A program made the position numbers and the translations under genes. A stretch of 64,000 bases of DNA. It comes from Myxococcales bacterium. GTDB taxonomy: Bacteria > Myxococcota_A > Polyangia > Polyangiales > Ga0077539. The stretch is taken from the NCBI GenBank assembly GCA_016793325.1, contig JAEUKI010000087.1, positions 180,189 to 244,188 on the forward strand, given 5' to 3'. Below are positions 63,092 through 64,000 of this stretch, piece by piece. Under the pieces are notes generated by a model. The model was not told where the DNA came from, did not search any database, and worked only from the letters and a program-made list of their open reading frames with translations. The stretch's first letter is position 1. Each line of letters opens with the position of its first letter.

Positions 63092-64000
63092 ATGAAATCG
63101 AGTCGCCTTCGCTCGGTCACCTCTCGCGCGGCCGCGCTCGTCGCGCTCTCGTTCGCGCGCGTGTCGCTCAGCGAGTCGATGCCGCACTACGACCTCACGG
63201 GCCTCGCGCTCGAGAGCGAGGCCGTCGTGGTCGCCTCGCGTCTGTCCGCTCGAAGCGCCGGTCCGCACCAACGCTTCGAGACGTTTCGCGTCGATCGCGT
63301 GCTCGCTGGGTCGCTTCGCGTCGGCGCCGTGATCGAGGTCGAAACGTCCTTCTACATGATGAACACGCTCCCGTCGGGCGCGCGGCTCGACCCCGCCGCG
63401 GCGCTCTTCTTGGCGCCCAATCGAGCGGACCCGCAACACCCGTGGTCCCTCGTGATGTCGGGGCTGCGCGTCTCGGCCTCGGGCCTCGCGTACCGCTTCG
63501 TTCAACGCAGCAATCCCGGCCTCTATGAGAGCGCGCCCCAAGGTCCCGACGTTCGACCGTCGATCGCGCCGCCCGCGGCGACCGCTTCGCCGTGGGCCGA
63601 CTGCGTGAGCGCGACAGAGCGCGCGATCACCCGCGCGTCTCGAATTCGTGTGCTTGAAAACAACCCCGCGAGCGCCTCGAGCGCAGAGCTCGTCGCGCTC
63701 CTCGGTCCGAGGCCGAGCCCCGTCTCCATCGTCCTTCGCGACCCGGCGTGGATCGGGCTCTACCGCGACGTCGCGTCCGAGCGCATCGCGAGGATTTTCG
63801 CGGCGCGGCGCGACGTCGAAGGCGCGCTCGAAGCGGGCTTTCGCTTCGCAGACGGACCGTTCGACTACCGCCCTGTCGCGCCGCTCACCAACGCGGACGT
63901 GTGGCCCACGATCGAGAGCGCCGCGGCGTTGCCCGAGCTTCGCGCGACGGCGATCCGCGCGGTGACCGCGTTCACGTTGCTCGATGTCCCGCTCGCGACG
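63092..64000 (+). CDS. Secreted hypothetical protein, 3' end cut off by the window
   Basis: The frame is open from ATG 63092, with AGGAG nine bases upstream, to the last base of the window: 303 codons with no stop. The N-terminus is a signal peptide (MKSSRLRSVTSRAAALVALS, cleavage near LSES). The mature part begins with a beta-rich domain (LALESEAVVVASRLSARSAG, FETFRVDRVLAGSLRVGAVI, ALFLAPN) that resembles the secreted domains other myxobacterial proteins use to report on property tables of unknown function; then Ala/Arg-rich helical sequence. I do not recognise the family. Confidence 0.65.
   Translation, partial: MKSSRLRSVTSRAAALVALSFARVSLSESMPHYDLTGLALESEAVVVASRLSARSAGPHQRFETFRVDRVLAGSLRVGAVIEVETSFYMMNTLPSGARLDPAAALFLAPNRADPQHPWSLVMSGLRVSASGLAYRFVQRSNPGLYESAPQGPDVRPSIAPPAATASPWADCVSATERAITRASRIRVLENNPASASSAELVALLGPRPSPVSIVLRDPAWIGLYRDVASERIARIFAARRDVEGALEAGFRFADGPFDYRPVAPLTNADVWPTIESAAALPELRATAIRAVTAFTLLDVPLAT

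Noticed and set aside
1..64000. CRISPR array, rRNA, prophage or insertion sequence
   Set aside because: No regularly spaced identical repeats, no rRNA-like stretches, no transposase or integrase motifs and no phage structural genes were seen by reading.

Overview
The window is a high-GC bacterial chromosome segment that reads like a myxobacterium (Myxococcota, probably Polyangia/Sandaracinaceae-like). The reasons are strong G/C third-position codon use; many lipoproteins with Asp/Ser/Gly-rich linkers after the lipobox; a DUF2378 (TIGR02265-like) protein; an IgGFc-binding-like lipoprotein; RCC1 and Stig1-like repeat lipoproteins; a Ser/Thr kinase; two sigma54 activators; and hybrid histidine kinases. 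The taxonomy is an inference. I see no rRNA, tRNA, CRISPR array, prophage or insertion sequence.

Layout. 1-2.3 kb: the 3' end of an unknown gene, a frameshifted gene remnant and one copy of a dispersed repeat. 2.3-9.4 kb: a signalling island (hybrid kinase, DUF2378 protein, stand-alone receiver, REC-EAL protein, large multi-receiver kinase). 9.4-10.7 kb: gene-poor, with two inverted copies of the repeat. 10.7-15.6 kb: a nucleotide-transporter/HEAT/cyclic-nucleotide-binding fusion beside a two-domain polyphosphate kinase 2. 15.7-20.3 kb: small secreted proteins, a DUF6183-like protein, a HEAT protein, an Asp-rich lipoprotein and a DUF2141 protein. 20.3-25.3 kb: a LysR/DoxX divergent pair, a degenerate SDR, the ohr-ohrR peroxide operon with a clear OhrR palindrome, and cysS. 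25.4-31.2 kb: a 14-repeat RCC1 lipoprotein, a cytochrome P460-like lipoprotein and a phosphoesterase lipoprotein. 31.4-37.0 kb: an acetaldehyde-to-acetyl-CoA module (acetyl-CoA synthetase, aldehyde dehydrogenase, AcoR-type sigma54 activator) with a sigma54 promoter in front of the dehydrogenase. 37.2-40.9 kb: a metallo-beta-lactamase-fold protein and a translationally coupled three-gene envelope operon.

41.0-43.5 kb holds what looks like a compact regulatory unit. It has an FHA/degenerate-GGDEF/sigma54 activator, two identical-arm palindromes exactly 20 bp apart, a near-perfect sigma54 promoter and a small membrane protein. 43.6-46.3 kb: a Ser/Thr kinase, then a Ser/Cys-rich 90-residue peptide whose stop overlaps the start of a divergent acyltransferase. 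46.4-54.8 kb: two esterases, a nine-repeat Cys-rich lipoprotein, an ECF sigma/anti-sigma/Spy-like operon and a type-B carboxylesterase. 54.8-64 kb: a fourth repeat copy, a large unknown protein, AraC and LysR regulators, a beta-barrel-like protein, a vWA lipoprotein, a membrane/TPR-like protein and a truncated secreted protein.

Most genes stand alone or in two- to three-gene operons, often coupled by ATGA/GTGA overlaps. The best candidates for something new are the FHA activator unit (41.1-43.5 kb), the Ser/Cys-rich peptide plus acyltransferase pair (45.2-46.3 kb), the Npt fusion/PPK2 pair (10.7-15.6 kb) and the dispersed intergenic repeat. Identifications come from reading motifs by eye; no database search was run.
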